Shown here in pieces: positions 33,917 through 42,939 of a DNA stretch of 64,000 nt. The notes below the pieces were generated by a model. That model searched no databases. It was not told the DNA's origin and saw only the letters and a list, made by a program, of their open reading frames with translations. The position numbers and the translations under genes are program-made. Source of the stretch: CALOFP01 sp942492635 (GTDB lineage: Bacteria > UBP6 > UBA1177 > CALOFP01); the NCBI GenBank assembly GCA_942492635.1, contig CALOFP010000002.1, forward strand, positions 806,001 to 870,000, in the 5' to 3' direction. Each line of letters begins with the position of its first letter. The stretch's first letter is position 1.

Positions 33917-34981
33917 ATGAAAAAGGCAGCGATTATTTTTTCAATCTTTTTTTTATTTTTTATCGGATGTTCGGAAAGCAGCAGCAGTAAAAAATCCGAT
34001 GACGATTCTGTCATTCCTGATGCCGATGTTGTCTCCGACAATGCTGTTAACGATGAGGGCAAATTGCCGGTAAAGAACGACAGTGATGTTGAAGTGACCG
34101 ATGAGATTGAAGACAACGGGAAACCTGTAGAACAAGACGACGAAACAGTCGACGAACCTTCCGAAATACCGGATCAGGACATCGATGGTACAATAACTGA
34201 CGAAGATGAAACGGTAGAGAATGATTCGGAAGGAGTTGATGAAGATTCTGATGATGATGAAATGGGCGATGAAGAGCAAAATGATACAGATATAACTCCT
34301 CTTAAAAAGATTCTCTATTATAATTTCAATAACGGAGACACGACGGATCAGAGCGGAAATGGTAATAATGGTATTAAATCCAATGTAACTTTTGCTCAGG
34401 ATCGCTTTGGAGCGGCGAACAAATCCATTCGTTTCAACGGTGAAAACACGAAAGTGAGCGTTGAAAAATCAAAGTTTCCAATAGATATGAAAAGTACGAC
34501 TTTTTCAGCCTGGGTTAAGGTGGATGATGTTGTCTGTCAATCTAGCAATATCTGTAACGGCTATATTTTAATAAACGGTAATGACTATCACGCCGATTCA
34601 TTCGGAATCGGCATACATAAGCCTTTGCAAACCGACGATATTTCTAAAGCATCGGTTTTTGCGATGGCATATAAGACGGGGAGTGTGAAATCGGCGCAGA
34701 CAGAGGAAGGTCTTTTTACAGACAAGGCCTGGCATCACATTGTAGGAGTAATGGAAGGGATGACAGCGAAAATCTATGTTGACGGTGTGGAGAAGGCTGC
34801 CAAGGAAGTTGTCACGGTTCCGCTTGAGAACAGCGATTTACCCGTATGGATCGGGGCTCAGATGCGTCAGGGGTATTACTATTTTTTCAAAGGTGACATG
34901 GATGATGTATCGGTATTTAACAGGGCTATGAATTCTGATGAAGTAAAAGCTCTTTACGATGCGGAAAAGGATTTCCGATAA
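33917..34981 (+). CDS. Lipoprotein with acidic stalk and LamG/concanavalin A-like domain
   Basis: 354 residues. Signal peptide with lipobox FIGC; a very acidic, low-complexity stalk of roughly 110 residues rich in Asp and Glu; then a ~210-residue LamG-type jelly roll (KILYYNFNNGDTTDQSGNGN, FGAANKSIRFNGENTKV, FSAWVKVDD, WHHIVGVMEGMTAKIYVDG, DDVSVFNRAMNSDEVKALY). Such domains bind carbohydrate or protein at the surface. AGGAG precedes ATG 33917. The acidic stalk recurs in the lipoproteins at 36257 and 54676. Confidence 0.85.
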   Translation: MKKAAIIFSIFFLFFIGCSESSSSKKSDDDSVIPDADVVSDNAVNDEGKLPVKNDSDVEVTDEIEDNGKPVEQDDETVDEPSEIPDQDIDGTITDEDETVENDSEGVDEDSDDDEMGDEEQNDTDITPLKKILYYNFNNGDTTDQSGNGNNGIKSNVTFAQDRFGAANKSIRFNGENTKVSVEKSKFPIDMKSTTFSAWVKVDDVVCQSSNICNGYILINGNDYHADSFGIGIHKPLQTDDISKASVFAMAYKTGSVKSAQTEEGLFTDKAWHHIVGVMEGMTAKIYVDGVEKAAKEVVTVPLENSDLPVWIGAQMRQGYYYFFKGDMDDVSVFNRAMNSDEVKALYDAEKDFR

Positions 34982-35003
34982 AATTCTGTTGTTTTGAAAA
35001 AAT

Positions 35004-35561
35004 CTAATCCAACTCCCGGAAAAAATCAGGTCTGTGGAAATCGGGACGATCCGAATCGATCGGAAAGGTAGATAAATAGTGGCGTTTGGGAAGATTGTCC
35101 CCGCATTTGTAAAAATTTCCCTTCATCTGTATTTCTGAAAAAGAATCGAACCTGTGATGAAAAAAAACCTCCTTGGGAATTAGGATTTCCAGAGCCCAGT
35201 TGGTTTTTTCACTTCTCAATTGAAAAGGATTGTTTCCGAGGGAGGGTCTTACATCAATTGCTGAAAGAATATCGGAAGGAATGAAAGAGCGATTATTACG
35301 GCAGGTTCCGAATTCTCCAAGAACTGCTCCTGTTGCATTAAATTCAAGGTTGTAGTAACCGGTTTCATCGAAAGCGACGAAGAACTCGACGCAGCTGTCT
35401 CGGTAAACCGGGGAGTTGAACCCGGTTTCAACTGCAACCGTTTCCGGCTCTTCGACAAAATATCGGAGGAGTAGATTATTCTCTCTTCTTTCAAAGAAAA
35501 CCGAAGCTGAAAGGTTTGATGAAAAATCAGGCCAGTTGGCCTTTGAAATTTCGTATATCAT
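35004..35561 (-). CDS. CBM9-like (carbohydrate-binding) domain protein
   Basis: 185 residues forming one beta-rich domain: LLLRYFVEEPETVAVE, the SPVYRDSCVEFFVAFDETGYYNLEFNA block, WALEILIPKEVFF, and FYKCGDNLPKRHYLSTFPI at the end. This fits the CBM9-like family that usually binds saccharide ends. There is no signal peptide and no catalytic domain, so it appears cytoplasmic. GGGAG precedes ATG 35561. It converges with the LamG lipoprotein gene 22 bases away. Ligand unknown. Confidence 0.72.
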   Translation of the reverse strand: MIYEISKANWPDFSSNLSASVFFERRENNLLLRYFVEEPETVAVETGFNSPVYRDSCVEFFVAFDETGYYNLEFNATGAVLGEFGTCRNNRSFIPSDILSAIDVRPSLGNNPFQLRSEKTNWALEILIPKEVFFHHRFDSFSEIQMKGNFYKCGDNLPKRHYLSTFPIDSDRPDFHRPDFFRELD

Positions 35562-36256
35562 TGGAACACTCCCGCATTTCTTCTCAGATCAATAACGCCT
35601 TTGCATATGTCCGAACAACTATGAACCCCATTAACGGTGGTTCAGCATTCAAGGTAGCGTAAATTTCAAGGATTCCAAGTTTTTACTTGTTTATTCATTG
35701 TTCAAAAATGGAAAGAGAAAACTTTTTGTGCTGTAATTGGGTTTTCAACATTTTCCTTGCTATTGTTCATTTTTTTTCTATAAAAATTATTCATTTTGAT
35801 GTCTAAGTGGTGATTGATGGTTTGTTGGAATGCTTGTTAGGTAATAATATCAATTGGTTGACGGCTTCTGTGTGAGTTTGTTTTCAATGTGTTAAAAGGA
35901 ATTGTGAAATTTTGATGATGTTGAAAAAATGTTGAAAAGTAACTAAAGTCAATGTTTGATTGAAAAAAAACAAATTAGATAGATATGGTTTTTCTAATTT
36001 AATGCTGATATTGTTATTTGATTTTTCATTGAAATAGGTACAATTGCGTGCGGATTTTTCATGAAGTAGGGGGTATGAGAATCCTTGTTTTAATCAAAAC
36101 ACCATTTTTACCTGTTTAGGAAAATGTGGAAAAAGCGGCCTTATTTGTTTGTAATTATTGAAAAGACTGAATGATTGAAAATTGATAATGTGTAGTTGTT
36201 TCAATTTTCATTTTAAAGAGTATAATTATCATCCAGTTCATTTAAGGGGAGGGAGT
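35562..36256. other. Long AT-rich intergenic region
   Basis: 695 bases, markedly AT-rich between 35680 and 36240, with many T- and A-runs and no open frame that looks coding. No RNA fold or repeat was recognised. It contains the promoter region of the downstream lipoprotein, but I cannot fix its elements. Confidence 0.5.
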
Positions 36257-37351
36257 ATGAAACTCTTATTGATTTTTCTAATGGTTTTTTCCATTGCCGG
36301 TTGTTTTCCAAAAAATAGCACAGATTCAGAAAAGATTGAAAATGATAGGGATACCGTTCTATCCGATTCAGACCAGTCCGAGCCAGATGAAGATTCTGAC
36401 CAAGATGAGAAAGAAGAGTCGGATACCGAAAAAACAAATGACGGTGATGACGGAGATGTTTCTCCCGACCAGGATGCTGAAGAGGCAGACGAGGATGAAG
36501 AGACAGACGGTGATGATGAGCCTCAGGTTGAAAAGAGGATTTACATCGCAAGTTACAACGTCGAAAACCTATACGACACCGAGTGCGACAGATACGAAGA
36601 CGGTCGTTGCAGGGACGGAGAAGTTTTCACTGATTATCAGTTCAAGCAAAAAATATCCAGTATCGCTTCGGCCATCAGAAAAATCGACGCGGACATAATG
36701 ATTCTGACTGAAATAGAGGATGAAACATCCCTCCAGGTACTTCTGGATGAGCTAAAACCGAAATTCAACGCATTCCACATCAAGGATTACTCCTACTACA
36801 CCGATGTTGCCGTAATGACAAGGGGAACAATCGACAAAGTTGTCTATCACGGCGGTTACATCTCGGACGGAAAGAGTTGGTCCAGGGAGTTTCCCGAAGT
36901 CCACATAACGATCGACGGAAGAAAAGCGATAGTTTTTGCCGCTCACTATAAATCCAAAAGCAACGACGATCCAGAGAGGAGACTTCTTGAAGCCCAGGAG
37001 TCATACAAGATCCTTGAAAGAGTTTCAAAAAACAACCCCAATGCCCTTATTGTAATGGGAGGCGATCTCAACGACGAACCGGGATCGGATCCTTTGGATG
37101 CACTTGAAACTCCAAATGATCCAACACCGCTTCTCTACCGCGTCCTGAACGATCTTCCATCTTACGAACAGTGCACCCACAACTACGGCGGTTGTAGTAA
37201 AATCGATCACATCTTAGTCTCCAACAATGCAGGCGGAAGTTACGTTAAGAACAGCGTAGAAATAGTCAAGGACGGAGGCTGCGGAAGAGGTGAATACTGT
37301 CTCGGTGACAGTGACCACGCATCCGTTAAGGCCCAGTTCATACTTCCCTGA
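36257..37351 (+). CDS. Lipoprotein with acidic stalk and endonuclease/exonuclease/phosphatase domain
   Basis: 364 residues: signal peptide with lipobox IAGC at ~16, acidic stalk to about residue 92, then an EEP fold with IASYNVENLYDTE (~96-108), LTEIEDETSL (catalytic Glu), AAHYKSKSNDD, MGGDLNDEPGSDPLDAL (Asp/Asn catalytic pair), SKIDHILVS and GDSDHASVKAQF (catalytic His). All catalytic motifs are present, so a secreted DNase or phosphodiesterase is likely. GGGAGGGAG precedes ATG 36257; a frame from 36182 is longer. Confidence 0.87.
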   Translation: MKLLLIFLMVFSIAGCFPKNSTDSEKIENDRDTVLSDSDQSEPDEDSDQDEKEESDTEKTNDGDDGDVSPDQDAEEADEDEETDGDDEPQVEKRIYIASYNVENLYDTECDRYEDGRCRDGEVFTDYQFKQKISSIASAIRKIDADIMILTEIEDETSLQVLLDELKPKFNAFHIKDYSYYTDVAVMTRGTIDKVVYHGGYISDGKSWSREFPEVHITIDGRKAIVFAAHYKSKSNDDPERRLLEAQESYKILERVSKNNPNALIVMGGDLNDEPGSDPLDALETPNDPTPLLYRVLNDLPSYEQCTHNYGGCSKIDHILVSNNAGGSYVKNSVEIVKDGGCGRGEYCLGDSDHASVKAQFILP

Positions 37352-37771
37352 ATTTTCGAGAAATAACAAATTTATTTTTCTATTGTAGGGGCCGGCCTCC
37401 GTGTCGAACCTTTTAATAATCACCTTCATTTCCTTCATTTCCTTGATGGTCGCTTGAAAAAAGATTATCGGATTTGAGGAACATATCTTTTATGAAAAAA
37501 GGATTTTCGGTTTCTAAAGAGTGATTGTTATTCCCGAAAAAGCAATATCTGAGTTAAGTCAGGTTCTGGCCCGGTATAAAACAGAATATTCTTTGCAGAT
37601 CAATAGGCATCCTGCGCTGAAAACTTTTTTTAAGATAGAATCAGCCGTTGGAATATGGCAAATGTTAATATTGAAATCAGCGGATGAATCATTCTGTTGG
37701 TAATGAAAATAATTTCAGTTGGATTATGCCTGAAGAAGGAAAAAATAGGAAATCTTCATTCAATCGGAATA
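37352..37771. other. Intergenic region, 420 bases
   Basis: Lies between convergent genes. A short frame at 37521-37703 starts with GTG, has no ribosome site and is probably not a gene. A GC-rich patch at about 37387-37411 (GTAGGGGCCGGCCTCCGTG) resembles the degenerate end of a dispersed palindromic repeat, without a second arm I can confirm. Confidence 0.4.
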
Positions 37772-39055
37772 TTAATTTACTGAAATATTTACACCGTTCA
37801 TCTTTGCAATCTCGACGGCTGTTTTACCGAAATATTCTGAATCCTTGTTCTCAACTTTGTATGTGAGATCGGTTCCTTTTTTTATGAGAAGGGTGATGAT
37901 TTTCACATTGGGTTTCTTTTTCTTAACGGCAACCATCAAAGGTGTAAGACCTTTGCCATTGGTGCTGTTGGGATCTGCTCCGAGTTCAATTAATTTTTCA
38001 ATGCTTGGGAGGCTGTCCCACGAAACCGAAACCAAAAGAGCGGTTTTGTTGTATTTATTCTTGAGATCTATTTTTGCACCAAGTTTAAATAGCTTTTCAA
38101 GTGCTTCAGATTCTTCGTATTTTGCAGCATAAAAAAGAGCTGATTCCTCATCTTCATCAACAGAATTAACATCAAACCCTTTTGCGACAAGTTTATCAAT
38201 GGTTTCGAGAAGACCGTGTTTCGCTGCGAACATAAGAGGATTTTCATCATCATCGTACTTTCTCTTTGAATCGAGATAATCTATGCAGTTTGGAAGGCTT
38301 GCCTTGCATTTGTATGTTTCACTGCAGAAATATTCTTTGGATTTTACTATTTTATTTTCAAAAAGATCGGCTTCATCGCAGGTTAATCCTACGGTATTTG
38401 TCTCTTTATTTTTCATAAATAAAACCACTTTATCTACATCTGCGTTTTTCTCTAAAAGCATTTTTGTTATATCAATTCTGTTGAAGCGTATCGAGTAGTT
38501 GAGACTAGAGTCATTGTCTTTTGCATACACATTTACTTTTGCACCATTATCGAGAAGTATTTTCACAGTTGTCTTAAGTTTGTTTTCATATGTAGGCAGC
38601 ATTGTAATTGCCTGTTTTGTTTTAAAAACTTCCTGACTATTGGTGTAGTATTCTATGACATGTAGTTTTTTGTCACTTTTTTTATCGAGATCCGCAACTT
38701 CCATAGAAAATTTATATGGAGTCGGGGAGTTGTTATCATCGCTTCTCTTACTGACTTCAAGTGCCCAAATAAAAAGCATTTGATACTTTGTATACATAAG
38801 TACATTGTATCCTTCTTTGTCAACAGCGTTCACATCAGCTCCGTTTTCGAGAAGATAGCGGATCATATCAAGCTTACCTTCCTTTACGGCCAACATGAGT
38901 GGAGTCCTTCCCAATTTATCCTTTTTATTGACGTTTCCGCCTTCAGAAAGAAAGGATTTGAATCCTGAAATATCGCCGCTGCCGGCTTTGTCGTGAATTG
39001 TGGCGCATGAAGCCAGAAAAAAGATTGTAATTACAAGAAATAAAACGTTTTTCAT
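37772..39055 (-). CDS. Ankyrin-repeat lipoprotein
   Basis: 427 residues. Signal peptide with lipobox LASC. Ankyrin repeats occur in two blocks: ~45-95 (LGRTPLMLAVKEGKLDMIRYLLENGADVN) and ~270-410 (PLMFAAKHGLLETIDKLVAKGFDVN, SALFYAAKYEESEALEKLFKLGAKID, TALLVSVSWDSLPSIEKLIELGADPN, TPLMVAVKKKKPNVKIITLLIKKG). The middle holds a degenerate repeat and a four-Cys segment (CDEADLF to CIDYL). Likely periplasmic protein-binding scaffold. AGGAGG precedes ATG 39055. It has a good promoter, divergent from the SDR gene. Confidence 0.88.
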   Translation of the reverse strand: MKNVLFLVITIFFLASCATIHDKAGSGDISGFKSFLSEGGNVNKKDKLGRTPLMLAVKEGKLDMIRYLLENGADVNAVDKEGYNVLMYTKYQMLFIWALEVSKRSDDNNSPTPYKFSMEVADLDKKSDKKLHVIEYYTNSQEVFKTKQAITMLPTYENKLKTTVKILLDNGAKVNVYAKDNDSSLNYSIRFNRIDITKMLLEKNADVDKVVLFMKNKETNTVGLTCDEADLFENKIVKSKEYFCSETYKCKASLPNCIDYLDSKRKYDDDENPLMFAAKHGLLETIDKLVAKGFDVNSVDEDEESALFYAAKYEESEALEKLFKLGAKIDLKNKYNKTALLVSVSWDSLPSIEKLIELGADPNSTNGKGLTPLMVAVKKKKPNVKIITLLIKKGTDLTYKVENKDSEYFGKTAVEIAKMNGVNISVN

Positions 39056-39080
39056 CAAAACCTCCTAAAATGTTCGATGA

Positions 39081-39109
39081 ACTATACGGGTATTGAAGAT
39101 ATAAGTCAA
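39081..39109 (-). promoter_or_regulatory. Sigma70-type promoter of the ankyrin lipoprotein gene
   Basis: On the minus strand TTGACT (39109-39104), 17 bases, TATAGT (39086-39081). The start would be near 39074, about 20 bases before the ATG. Confidence 0.6.
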
Positions 39110-39134
39110 TACATTCAATTGATCGTTGTAATTT

Positions 39135-39163
39135 TTGACTCAGCATTGGATTACTGTTACTAT
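39135..39163 (+). promoter_or_regulatory. Sigma70-type promoter of the SDR gene
   Basis: TTGACT (39135-39140), 17 bases, TACTAT (39158-39163), directly divergent from the ankyrin gene promoter. The start lies near 39170, 20 bases before ATG 39191. Confidence 0.5.
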
Positions 39164-39190
39164 TCAGGAAAAATTGTCAGGGAGATCTAT

Positions 39191-39976
39191 ATGTACGGTT
39201 TGAAAAGATATGGAACAACGGCGCTTGTTACGGGGGCTTCAACGGGAATCGGAAGGGAATTCGCAAGGGTGCTGGCTGAAGAGGGCCTTCATCTTATTGT
39301 CGTTGCGAGGCGGGAGCTGCTTTTGAATGACCTGAAGGATGAGCTGGAAGAAAAATACGCTGTCCCTGTTCATGTGGTTGCCATGGATCTTACTGAAGCG
39401 GGTGCTACTGAACGACTTTTCAGGGAGGTAAGGTCCCTTGGCATCGATGTGGATATTCTGGTGAACAATGCCGGATTCGGTCTTCACCACGAATTCGTAA
39501 AAGGCGATCGTGAGAAGGAGCGGGTTATGGTGGATCTTAACTGCCAGGTTCCGGTGACTCTCACCCATCTGTTTCTTCCTGGCATGATTGAAAAGGGAAG
39601 GGGAGCGATAGTCAATCTCTCCAGCCTTGTCGGAATAATGCCTATCCCTAATATGGCGACCTATTCTGCTACAAAGGCCTTTATCAGATACCTGACGAAC
39701 AGTCTCTATGGTGAGTTGAAAGGAACAGGAGTGGATATTATTGCCGTGCTGCCAGGTGATACCGATACGGAATTCAGGAAGGTCTCGGGGCTTAATAACA
39801 AGTTTCCTACTCCCGCAAGGACTGCAGAAGATGTTGTAAAGACAACTTTCTCAAATATCGGTAGAAAGCCATCGGTTGTTGATGGAAAGATCAATAAATT
39901 AAGCGTGTTGATCTCTGCAATTACACCACTGAAAATTCTCCTGAAAATAAATGCTCATCTCTGGACCACTGATTAA
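39191..39976 (+). CDS. Short-chain dehydrogenase/reductase
   Basis: 261 residues of the classical SDR family. The cofactor motif TGASTGIGREFA is at ~12-23, the NNAGFG motif at ~88-93, the catalytic Ser in VNLSSLVG and the YSATKAF motif (Tyr/Lys) at ~158-164. An Arg after the second strand (VARRELLL) favours NADPH. The C-terminal extension is of DltE/hydroxysteroid-dehydrogenase type. GGGAG precedes ATG 39191; a longer frame from 39077 is rejected because it contains the promoter. Substrate unknown. Confidence 0.9.
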   Translation: MYGLKRYGTTALVTGASTGIGREFARVLAEEGLHLIVVARRELLLNDLKDELEEKYAVPVHVVAMDLTEAGATERLFREVRSLGIDVDILVNNAGFGLHHEFVKGDREKERVMVDLNCQVPVTLTHLFLPGMIEKGRGAIVNLSSLVGIMPIPNMATYSATKAFIRYLTNSLYGELKGTGVDIIAVLPGDTDTEFRKVSGLNNKFPTPARTAEDVVKTTFSNIGRKPSVVDGKINKLSVLISAITPLKILLKINAHLWTTD

Positions 39977-40053
39977 GCTGATTAGCTTGATTACCTCGAT
40001 TTTTATGTCGTACAGGAGTCATAGTACCTATATGACCCATATTTCAAGCATCC

Positions 40054-40824
40054 TTATTCTCCTGTAACTGCCTTCAGGTAGTGCTGCAGTGTGATGTCCG
40101 GGTTGTGATATCTGTTTGTTTTTTCTGTTGATCTGCCGAATTCTATTGCCTTTTCGGGGCACCAGTGAAAACATGCAAAACACTGTTCGCATTTTCCAAG
40201 CCATTTTGGTGTTCCGTTTTCAATTTTGATGTTATCAACGGGACACAACTTTTCACAGATTCCGCAGGATGTACATTTTTCTGTTGTTCTGAACTTTTTA
40301 TCGGTTTTGTGAAGGTTTGCGGTGAAGGTTTTATGCATGATGCTGCTGAGGAATTTCTTAATGAACGGAATTTTTGTCCGGCTTTTTTCGCCTTGTGCTA
40401 TTTTTTCGCAGATCTTAATCAATTTCTCACTGCTTTTTGAAATAATGGTGCCTGCCCTTTCGTCATCAGGCGGATTTTTCATAGGAAAGTAGTTGTCAGG
40501 CATGTGGATTTCAAAGTATCCGTCGGGTTCTTTTCCAAGAAGTTTTGAAAAACCGGTAACTGTTCCCCCTGGTCCGCCGCCGTGGGTAAGTGCTGTGAAG
40601 ATATATTCCGCTTCCGGAGCCCCTACTCTTTCAATGAACCTTTCAACTATTGCAGGAGGTCCCCATGCATATACAGGGAAAACAAACCCGATTTTGTCGG
40701 CTTTTTCATAGTTTTCGATTTTATCGGAAATGTGAATTAGTTTTCCATCGCACCTTTCTGCAATTTTTTCAGCAAATTTCAAAGAGTTGCCTGTGCCGCT
40801 GAACCAGTAAATTACCGTACTCAT
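40054..40824 (-). CDS. EFR1 family flavodoxin/ferredoxin fusion protein
   Basis: 256 residues. The N-terminal ~160 residues are flavodoxin-like (YWFSGTGNSLKFAEKIA with the FMN phosphate loop SGTGNS, FVFPVYAWGPPAIVERFI, LTHGGGPGG). The C-terminal ~70 carry two 4Fe-4S motifs, CTSCGICEKLCPVDNI and CEQCFACFHWCPEKAI. It is expected to carry electrons in anaerobic metabolism. Partner unknown. An inverted repeat lies 27 bases upstream of its ATG. Confidence 0.9.
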   Translation of the reverse strand: MSTVIYWFSGTGNSLKFAEKIAERCDGKLIHISDKIENYEKADKIGFVFPVYAWGPPAIVERFIERVGAPEAEYIFTALTHGGGPGGTVTGFSKLLGKEPDGYFEIHMPDNYFPMKNPPDDERAGTIISKSSEKLIKICEKIAQGEKSRTKIPFIKKFLSSIMHKTFTANLHKTDKKFRTTEKCTSCGICEKLCPVDNIKIENGTPKWLGKCEQCFACFHWCPEKAIEFGRSTEKTNRYHNPDITLQHYLKAVTGE

Positions 40825-40850
40825 TGTATCCTCCTGATCTTTTCAGTTCC

Positions 40851-40865
40851 GTTGATAACATCAAC
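40851..40865. promoter_or_regulatory. Inverted repeat upstream of the EFR1 gene, possible operator
   Basis: A perfect palindrome GTTGAT-AAC-ATCAAC. A weaker related pair, ATCAA and TTGAT, occurs at about 40900-40917. The site lies in the leader of the leftward gene, so it may be an operator or an mRNA hairpin. Confidence 0.35.
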
Positions 40866-40980
40866 TTTTGATACTAGATCACCTTTTAAAAAATTTATCA
40901 ATGATTTTGTTGATTAATTTTGATAGCAAGAAGTGGAGGGTTTTTAAAAAAGTTAGAGATGATGTTTTTAATGAAAGGTT

Positions 40981-41310
40981 CTACTCGGAATAGCTTCTGA
41001 TGAGTCTTCCGATTTTGTCAAATTCGTAGATGTTTTCTGAGCAGAGGTTTCCGTGCTCGTTCTGACGAAGTAAAAACCCGGTTGAAAGCTTGACTTCGGA
41101 TTTCTTTAAAATGTTGTAGACGGTGTTACCTTCGGCCGCGATCGCCATTTCTCCACTTTCTCTTTCCAGATCCTTTTTGAGAAGTGATGCGGATCCGCAT
41201 GTTTTCCATCCTTTTTCATAAAAGGCCTCAATACAGGAAAGATTCTTTTCGCTGTCTTTCAAGAGGTTTGAAATTTCGGTACTCACAAGAAAAATTGTGC
41301 TTTCTGTCAT
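40981..41310 (-). CDS. Hypothetical protein
   Basis: 109 residues with an excellent ribosome site (TAGGAGG) before ATG 41310. No signal peptide or membrane segment. Helical N-terminal half with two Cys (LSCIEAF, KTCGSAS), then a predicted strand-rich C-terminal half (VKLSTGFLLRQNEHGNLC). I do not recognise the family. It may be co-transcribed with the EFR1 gene 156 bases downstream. Confidence 0.65.
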   Translation of the reverse strand: MTESTIFLVSTEISNLLKDSEKNLSCIEAFYEKGWKTCGSASLLKKDLERESGEMAIAAEGNTVYNILKKSEVKLSTGFLLRQNEHGNLCSENIYEFDKIGRLIRSYSE

Positions 41311-41470
41311 GTTGACCTCCTATTTTTTATCTTTTTGCTTAGCGAGACAGTCTATCATTTTTGTAAAAAAATTACAATAAATTTGATAGAATTAATGGAA
41401 GTTCGTTAGTTTTAGGGGATCGGTTGTTTTTTTTAAGATATATGAAAACGTTTAAGAAATTAGTCGATTC

Positions 41471-41498
41471 TTGACTTTAGAAAATTTATGTGTATTTT
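41471..41498 (+). promoter_or_regulatory. Promoter of the fluoride-riboswitch transcript
   Basis: TTGACT (41471-41476), 16 bases, TATTTT (41493-41498). Transcription would begin at about 41505, right at the 5' edge of the aptamer. Confidence 0.55.
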
Positions 41499-41506
41499 TC
41501 TGGTTT

Positions 41507-41556
41507 GGGGATGGAGTCCCCCGTACAACCGCCCTAGCCTGGCTGATGACTCCTGC
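41507..41556 (+). promoter_or_regulatory. Fluoride riboswitch (crcB motif)
   Basis: The aptamer has GGGGATGGAGTCCCCC at 41507-41522 (stem GGGG/CCCC with loop ATGGAGT), the conserved AACCGCC joining segment at 41527-41533, a GCC/GGC stem, then GGCTGATGACTCC ending at 41553. GGAGTC (41513-41518) can pair with GACTCC (41548-41553), the conserved pseudoknot. The anti-element ACTCCT (41549-41554) is also complementary to AGGAGT (41585-41590) in the ribosome site of the antiporter gene, suggesting that fluoride binding frees translation initiation. It lies directly upstream of a cation:proton antiporter, a known kind of fluoride regulon member. Confidence 0.93.
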
Positions 41557-41598
41557 CATGAAAAGGCTTACTTTTTGTGATAGGAGGAGTGCTGAAGT

Positions 41599-42846
41599 AT
41601 GGCTATCTCAATTGCACAGATGGTTTTAATCGGATTGGTTCTTGATTTTCTTTTTCGAAAAATGAAGTTACCGGGTCTTATAGGACTTCTTCTGCTGGGA
41701 GTTTTCATGGGACCGCACTTTCTCAACATGATGGATCCCGCGATGCGGAGTGTGGCGGCTGACTGGCGGGTTGTCGCCCTTGTGGTAATTCTTCTCCGTG
41801 CGGGTTTCGAGATGAGCCGGGAGGCGCTCTCAAAGGTCGGTGCACGGGCTCTTCTGATGTCGTTCATTCCCTGTGTCTGTGAAGTTGGAGCGGTTACGAT
41901 TGTCGCGCCGCATCTTCTCGGACTGAGTTACCTTGAATCCGCAATTCTGGGATCGGTTCTCGGTGCTGTTTCTCCGGCTGTTGTCGTTCCACTTATGGTG
42001 AAGTTCATTGAAGAGGGCCGGGGGGAAGATAAGGGGGTGCCGACACTGGTGCTTGCAGGATCATCCTGTGATGACGCCGTGGCAATTGTTCTCTGCTCTT
42101 CCTTTGTAGGCATGTATGTCGGTGAATCGGTTAATATGGCATGGAAGGTGGCATCCGTTCCTGTTTCCGTTCTGACAGGTATTTTAATCGGTTTGGGACT
42201 TGGAGTTTTTTTCTACAAACTTTTCGATAAGTTCAATCCCAGGGTGACAAAGAGGATTCTTGTTCTTCTCAGTGTGTCGATTCTTCTACTTCATTTTCAG
42301 CATACCTTTGAAAATGTTTTTCCCTTCGCCGCGCTTCTTTCAGTCATGGCGATCGGTTTCATAATTCTAGAAAAGAGAGAACATGCAGCACACGAAATAT
42401 CTGCAAAGCTTGGAAAGGTATGGGTATTTGCCCAGATCCTTCTTTTCACCATTGTGGGAACGCAGGTCAATGTTCCCGTAGCTTTCAATGCAGGGGTTAC
42501 CGGAGCTGCAGTCATAGGAATCGGTCTTTTAGGAAGGAGCATCGGTGTTCAGATTTGTCTTTTGAAAAGTGTATTTAACTTCAGAGAAAGACTCTTCATA
42601 GGTCTTTCGTATCTCCCGAAAGCCACAGTCCAGGCTGCAATCGGAGCTACTCCGCTGATGGCAATGGAGGTAGCCGGAATGAGTACGGCTCCCGGTGAAC
42701 TGATACTCGCAGTCGCCGTTCTCAGCATCCTCATCACCGCTCCGACCGGCGCGATACTTATCGCCTGGGGCGGTGAAAAACTTCTGAGAGTTTCCGCAGA
42801 AGCGGATGATCCCGCACTTCAGGCTGTGCTAGAAAGCAACGATTAA
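41599..42846 (+). CDS. Cation:proton antiporter (CPA family), fluoride-riboswitch controlled
   Basis: A 415-residue membrane protein with about twelve hydrophobic segments. Family signs are PGLIGLLLLGVFMGP, the helix-break region GSVLGAVSPAVVVPLM, and SCDDAVAIVL, where the paired Asp residues occupy the ion-binding position of CPA antiporters. Later segments include LLGRSIGVQICL and SYLPKATVQAAIG. AGGAGGAG lies upstream of ATG 41599 and can be masked by the riboswitch. Its exact ion is unknown; fluoride regulation suggests a role in fluoride tolerance, perhaps through cation or pH balance. Confidence 0.9.
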   Translation: MAISIAQMVLIGLVLDFLFRKMKLPGLIGLLLLGVFMGPHFLNMMDPAMRSVAADWRVVALVVILLRAGFEMSREALSKVGARALLMSFIPCVCEVGAVTIVAPHLLGLSYLESAILGSVLGAVSPAVVVPLMVKFIEEGRGEDKGVPTLVLAGSSCDDAVAIVLCSSFVGMYVGESVNMAWKVASVPVSVLTGILIGLGLGVFFYKLFDKFNPRVTKRILVLLSVSILLLHFQHTFENVFPFAALLSVMAIGFIILEKREHAAHEISAKLGKVWVFAQILLFTIVGTQVNVPVAFNAGVTGAAVIGIGLLGRSIGVQICLLKSVFNFRERLFIGLSYLPKATVQAAIGATPLMAMEVAGMSTAPGELILAVAVLSILITAPTGAILIAWGGEKLLRVSAEADDPALQAVLESND

Positions 42847-42939
42847 CCCCAAGTCTAATTCTGACCCCAATCATCTTTAAATAGTGATAAAATGTTTATA
42901 GAGGAATTCACAAGGCAAAGATTGTATGGAGAGTGCGGC

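Noticed and set aside
37387..37411. GTAGGGGCCGGCCTCCGTG patch as a mobile palindromic repeat
   Set aside because: Resembles one arm of dispersed bacterial repeats, but no convincing second arm or second copy was found in the window.
37521..37703. A 60-codon plus-strand frame between two convergent lipoprotein genes
   Set aside because: GTG start without a ribosome site and no family resemblance.
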